A stretch of 16,585 bases of DNA, taken from Candidatus Baldrarchaeota archaeon (lineage in GTDB: Archaea > Asgardarchaeota > Baldrarchaeia > Baldrarchaeales > DXJG01). The notes beneath the pieces were generated by a model, which saw only the letters and a list, made by a program, of their open reading frames with translations, did not search any database and was not told the origin of the DNA. Of the stretch, positions 15,385 to 16,585 are shown piece by piece (within the stretch, counting starts at the first letter, position 1; the number at the start of each line of letters is the position of its first letter). The position numbers were made by a program, and so were the translations under genes. The DNA is taken from NCBI GenBank assembly GCA_030587435.1, contig JAUQZC010000027.1, positions 1-16,585 of the forward strand, read 5' to 3'.

Positions 15385-15786
15385 GTGAATAAAACTAAAT
15401 TTAAGGTAATATTTTTAGTTCTCTTATTCGCTTTCACATACATATTGAATGCGAGTGTTAATGCATTTCTATTTCAACTTCCAAAACGATACACAACTGT
15501 TCCCCCCCTCCTGAAACATTTGCAGTATCTCCATGGATAAGATATGCAGTTCCCATAGCAATTCCGCGGTTCTTAATATTAACTCTCCTTAAACCTCTTT
15601 TCGGCCTTTGCTTTCTCCTTAGGGTGCTCCTCTACTTCTATAATGCTTGTCTTTATCTTAAATTCAGTCACAAAAGGAGCTATTGTTGTTTCACTTGCCA
15701 CTGGCAACTTTGTGGCAACCTTATCTACAGTGACATACATAGCATTATGGTACTGGGCTAAACGGAAACACAGTAGCAATAAATAG
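15385..15786 (+). pseudogene. Frameshifted small membrane-protein gene
   Basis: A GTG with the SD AAGGA six bases upstream opens MNKTKFKVIFLVLLFAFTYI, a clear signal or membrane segment. The frame ends at a TAA at 15538. Adding one base to the seven-C run at 15502-15508 continues PPPPETFAVSPWIRYAVPIA. Removing one base between about 15583 and 15640 returns to the first frame, which runs FVATLSTVTYIALWYWAKRK to a TAG at 15784-15786. The rebuilt protein would be about 133 residues with three or four hydrophobic segments. I do not recognise the family. Two compensating shifts suggest decay; an assembly error in the C-run or a slippery site is possible for the first. An antisense frame (15579-15779) is also open but lacks an SD, so the strand assignment of the 3' part is not certain. 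Confidence 0.5.
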
Positions 15787-15818
15787 AGTATGTATGATGA
15801 TAGAACTAGACAAATGGG

Positions 15819-15826
15819 TTTATATT
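15819..15826 (+). promoter_or_regulatory. TATA box for the gene at 15875
   Basis: TTTATATT, 56 bases before the TTG at 15875. Transcription would start near 15849, leaving a leader of about 25 bases that includes GGGGG. Identical to the element before the radical SAM gene. Confidence 0.45.
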
Positions 15827-15874
15827 GATTAGGTTATAGTTCATCTATATCGGTTGCATCGGGGGTTTATGTGT

Positions 15875-16279
15875 TTGAGCGAGTTAGAAACAAAGGTTTT
15901 GGAGTTGTTAAGTTCAGAAGACGAATTTGAACAACTTATGGGGGATGTCCTAAGGGTTTTGGCACTTTATAACGGGGTTTTATGGAGCTCTGAATTACAC
16001 AGAGAACTGTTCACTTTTCACACTGCGCTAGGAGAGAAGGGAATAGAAGATATAAAAAACATTGACATGGCTGTTTCAAAGCTAGTAGAAATGGAAATAT
16101 TAAAAACAGATGAGAGATTAAAGGCATCCCTAGCAGACAAAGGATTCACAAAAGAACTATTAATTTTCATCGCCAATCAAGAAATTACTCGAAACATCAT
16201 TCTGAAAGACCCGAAACTTAAAAGATTCATAGAAGAAAGGGAAAGAATATTCGGAAAGTTGCTTAAAAAGAAAAAATAG
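15875..16279 (+). CDS. Unrecognised protein with possible winged-helix region, 134 aa
   Basis: I do not recognise the family. The order of helices in LRVLALYNGVLWSSELHREL (about 25-44), followed by IDMAVSKLVEMEILKTDERL (about 62-81) and a short possible wing, resembles a winged helix-turn-helix. In such folds the second helix pair contacts DNA and 'LVEMEILK' leads into the wing. The C-terminus is highly charged and basic (RFIEERERIFGKLLKKKK). A DNA-binding regulator is therefore a reasonable but unproved reading. The TTG at 15875 is nine bases after GGGGG (15861-15865). The ATG at 15869, two codons earlier, is only three bases from it, so TTG is favoured; the TTG at 15854 lies before the SD. 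It has its own TATA box and is the last supported gene in the window. Confidence 0.68.
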   Translation: MSELETKVLELLSSEDEFEQLMGDVLRVLALYNGVLWSSELHRELFTFHTALGEKGIEDIKNIDMAVSKLVEMEILKTDERLKASLADKGFTKELLIFIANQEITRNIILKDPKLKRFIEERERIFGKLLKKKK

Positions 16280-16585
16280 TGCAAAACTTGGCATGTTAAT
16301 ATCATGCAAGAAGAGAATTAAAGAAAGAACTTAAAATATGACAATTAACTACTAAAAATTAAGTCTCTTCTAGAATTATTCAATTTCACCAATTATGTAT
16401 TCTATTTGTAGTCCATAACATTTTAGAGTAAATTTTTATCGGTTTATTTATTTTGATTTAAAATTTTCCTAGGTAGATTCATATAAGTTTTAAGTAACTT
16501 GATTCAAAAGCTTTAAACGCTATAAGCGTGGATTAGTTAACTACATTTATACCCTGATGGTGGACTTTTCGTCTACCTAATACCC
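16280..16585. other. Gene-free right end with three short hairpins
   Basis: No coding region is supported. Three hairpins can be drawn. GCATG/CATGC (16291-16307, loop TTAATAT) lies just after the stop codon of the preceding gene and may help end its mRNA. ACGCT/AGCGT (16517-16529, 3-base loop) follows a TATA-like GCTTTAAA (16510-16516). GGTGGAC/GTCTACC (16559-16577, loop TTTTC, one G-T pair) is near the edge. The TATA-like element with the last hairpin could be the promoter and leader of a plus-strand gene beyond the window. The ACGCT hairpin followed by T-rich sequence on the minus strand could instead terminate a gene entering from the right. Confidence 0.4.

Noticed and set aside
15579..15779. 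A 66-codon minus-strand open frame ending in a Lys/Glu-rich tail
   Set aside because: It starts at TTG with no SD, and its preference for AAG/GAG codons differs from the AAA/GAA-rich neighbours. The plus strand gives a hydrophobic membrane-protein reading with a good start signal. Not fully excluded.
16555..16580. Possible tRNA-Lys anticodon arm (5-bp stem with loop CTTTTCG)
   Set aside because: Position 37 would be C rather than a purine, and no D arm or acceptor sequence can be found upstream.
16536..16585. Possible C-terminal end of a minus-strand gene entering from the right
   Set aside because: Only about 16 codons are visible, with no recognisable motif; this is too little to support a coding call.
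1..16585. CRISPR arrays, insertion sequences, integrase or attachment sites
   Set aside because: No regularly spaced direct repeats, transposase or integrase motifs, or terminal inverted repeats with target duplications were seen on reading both strands.

Overview
The window is AT-rich archaeal DNA. The archaeal assignment rests on a cofE gene (coenzyme F420 biosynthesis), TATA-box promoters of the TTTATATT or TTTAAA type about 25 to 60 bases upstream of starts, Shine-Dalgarno (SD) sequences of the GGAGG/GGTGA type, frequent TTG starts, a ribbon-helix-helix protein of the archaeal VapB type, and many short, independently transcribed genes. F420 and the gene mix fit an uncultured Bathyarchaeia-like or related TACK/euryarchaeal lineage, but the sequence alone does not settle the phylum. 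I see no rRNA, tRNA, transposase or CRISPR array.

Layout, left to right. 1-2405 (minus strand): a B12-binding radical SAM protein cut by the left edge, and a GT4 glycosyltransferase upstream of it. 2599-5167 (plus): a UbiA-family prenyltransferase and a YtcJ-type amidohydrolase, each with its own promoter. 5266-7252 (plus): an unrecognised helical protein whose start lies beside a perfect inverted repeat, a DHH-family phosphoesterase, and a tightly following ribbon-helix-helix protein. 7261-12498 (minus): an accessory-looking island. It holds an intact rhomboid protease, a roughly 1,297-residue secreted and C-terminally anchored surface protein with four tandem PPC-like beta domains, and upstream of that the frameshifted 5' end of a second rhomboid gene. 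12613-14173 (plus): a nucleotidyltransferase-fold protein and cofE. 14324-16279 (plus): three small proteins I do not recognise and a frameshifted small membrane-protein gene with a seven-C run. The last 306 bases hold no supported gene but carry short hairpins.

Most genes appear to be single transcription units. The one convincing pair is DHH phosphoesterase plus ribbon-helix-helix protein, where the SD of the second gene lies inside the first. The most interesting unit is the surface protein flanked by an intact and a broken copy of the same rhomboid gene. A rhomboid protease next to a large protein with a single C-terminal membrane anchor suggests a protease-substrate pair, which is inference. 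Start codons were chosen by SD position. In several genes a GTG or ATG inside or before the SD makes the longest reading frame too long.
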